Positions 7,112-7,478 of a stretch of 7,478 bases of DNA are shown here, in pieces; positions within the stretch are counted from its first letter, which is position 1, and each line of letters starts with the position of its first letter. The notes below the pieces were generated by a model, which had not been told where the DNA came from, did not search any database, and saw only the letters and a list, made by a program, of their open reading frames with translations. A program made the position numbers and the translations under genes. Origin of the DNA: Geminicoccaceae bacterium (lineage in GTDB: Bacteria; Pseudomonadota; Alphaproteobacteria; Geminicoccales; Geminicoccaceae); the NCBI GenBank assembly GCA_020446285.1, contig JAGREZ010000183.1, positions 1 to 7,478 on the forward strand, written 5' to 3'.

Positions 7112-7136
7112 GTTTTTGATAGTCGTCGGACTCAAC
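7107..7136. other. Perfect 7-bp inverted repeat spanning two convergent stop codons
   Basis: GTTGAGT (7107-7113) and ACTCAAC (7130-7136) are exact inverted copies separated by 16 bp. They contain the spoVR stop (7109-7111) and the stop of the minus-strand small frame (7132-7134). The arrangement could make a weak bidirectional transcript end, but neither side has a T-run and the stem is short. It also lies exactly at the change in base composition. Confidence 0.3.
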
Positions 7137-7359
7137 CCAGCGCGCTGATAATAGCGTCCAGTGTTTCATCAGCTTTGAGGGTGGATCGACGCGCCAAGTT
7201 GAAAAGCTGTCCGATTTCGTTAAATATGTCGGGTGTGTCGGCACGTATGTTCATGTCTTCAACTGTCTTCCCTTCACTGTTCAGGATTTGTAACCTGTAT
7301 ATGTTAGGGTTGTATTGAGTGATTGAAACGCTACCACTTGCAAAATTGGTAACAAACAC
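7132..7359 (-). CDS. Small hypothetical protein in low-GC edge region
   Basis: Unrecognised minus-strand frame of 75 residues from a GTG at 7357-7359, preceded by AAGGA (7364-7368) at 4-nt spacing. It ends at TGA 7132-7134, 20 bp from the spoVR stop and convergent with it. The product is soluble-looking, with no signal peptide or membrane segment: a β-rich N-terminal part (SVSITQYNPNIYRLQILN) and a C-terminal helical part ending LADET-like (LKADETLDAIISALG). The same frame stays open up to 7461 and reads sensibly (RHLISKLLEKSISGSTRWEE) with no ATG, TTG or further GTG before a TGA at 7462-7464. The real protein may therefore be about 100 residues with an unusual start, or a decayed or truncated copy of a longer gene. 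Codons such as AAT, ATT, TTT and TTG are commoner than in the neighbouring genes, which fits foreign origin. Confidence 0.5.
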   Translation of the reverse strand: MFVTNFASGSVSITQYNPNIYRLQILNSEGKTVEDMNIRADTPDIFNEIGQLFNLARRSTLKADETLDAIISALG

Positions 7360-7478
7360 ACTTTCCTTTCCGCGAAATTCGGAAATTCCCTCTTCCCATC
7401 TTGTCGACCCGCTGATGGACTTCTCCAGGAGTTTTGAGATTAGGTGTCTAATCGTAACAGCTCACCGAGTTGGCAGTA

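Overview
The window is a GC-rich bacterial chromosome segment, most likely from an alphaproteobacterium and plausibly of the Rhizobiales/Hyphomicrobiales. That placement is inference. It rests on the alphaproteobacterial-type RNase E tail (alternating arginine and acidic blocks ending in an RGWW motif) and on an aminotransferase / M48 protease / DsbA-like cluster beside rne, a grouping I recall from that order. There are five clear protein genes and one small, uncertain one at the right edge. I saw no tRNA, rRNA, CRISPR array, insertion sequence or integrase.

Layout, left to right. (1) 1-1908 (+): the C-terminal two thirds or so of RNase E, cut by the window start, with the end of the catalytic domain, the zinc-link cysteines and a disordered scaffold of about 350 residues. 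(2) 1976-3148 (-): a fold-type I PLP-dependent aminotransferase, convergent with rne across a 67-bp gap that holds a GC-rich hairpin. (3) 3293-4627 (+): a secreted BepA-like M48 zinc metalloprotease with TPR repeats, divergent from the aminotransferase. (4) 4782-5525 (+): a secreted DsbA/ScsC-like thiol-disulfide protein with a CGYC active site. (5) 5708-7111 (+): a short-form SpoVR family protein with a likely GTG start behind a strong ribosome binding site. (6) From about 7112 the base composition drops to roughly 46% G+C by hand count. The only reading frame there is a small unrecognised one on the minus strand (7132-7359, possibly reaching 7461), which may mark the edge of an acquired segment.

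Together these genes are mostly housekeeping: RNA decay (RNase E), amino-acid metabolism (aminotransferase) and envelope protein quality control (the M48 protease and the disulfide protein, both with signal peptides and on the same strand). SpoVR is a widespread family of poorly defined role. I found no convincing new multi-gene system. The parts most worth a second look are the composition break at the right end, the short-form SpoVR, and the repeat-rich charged tail of RNase E.
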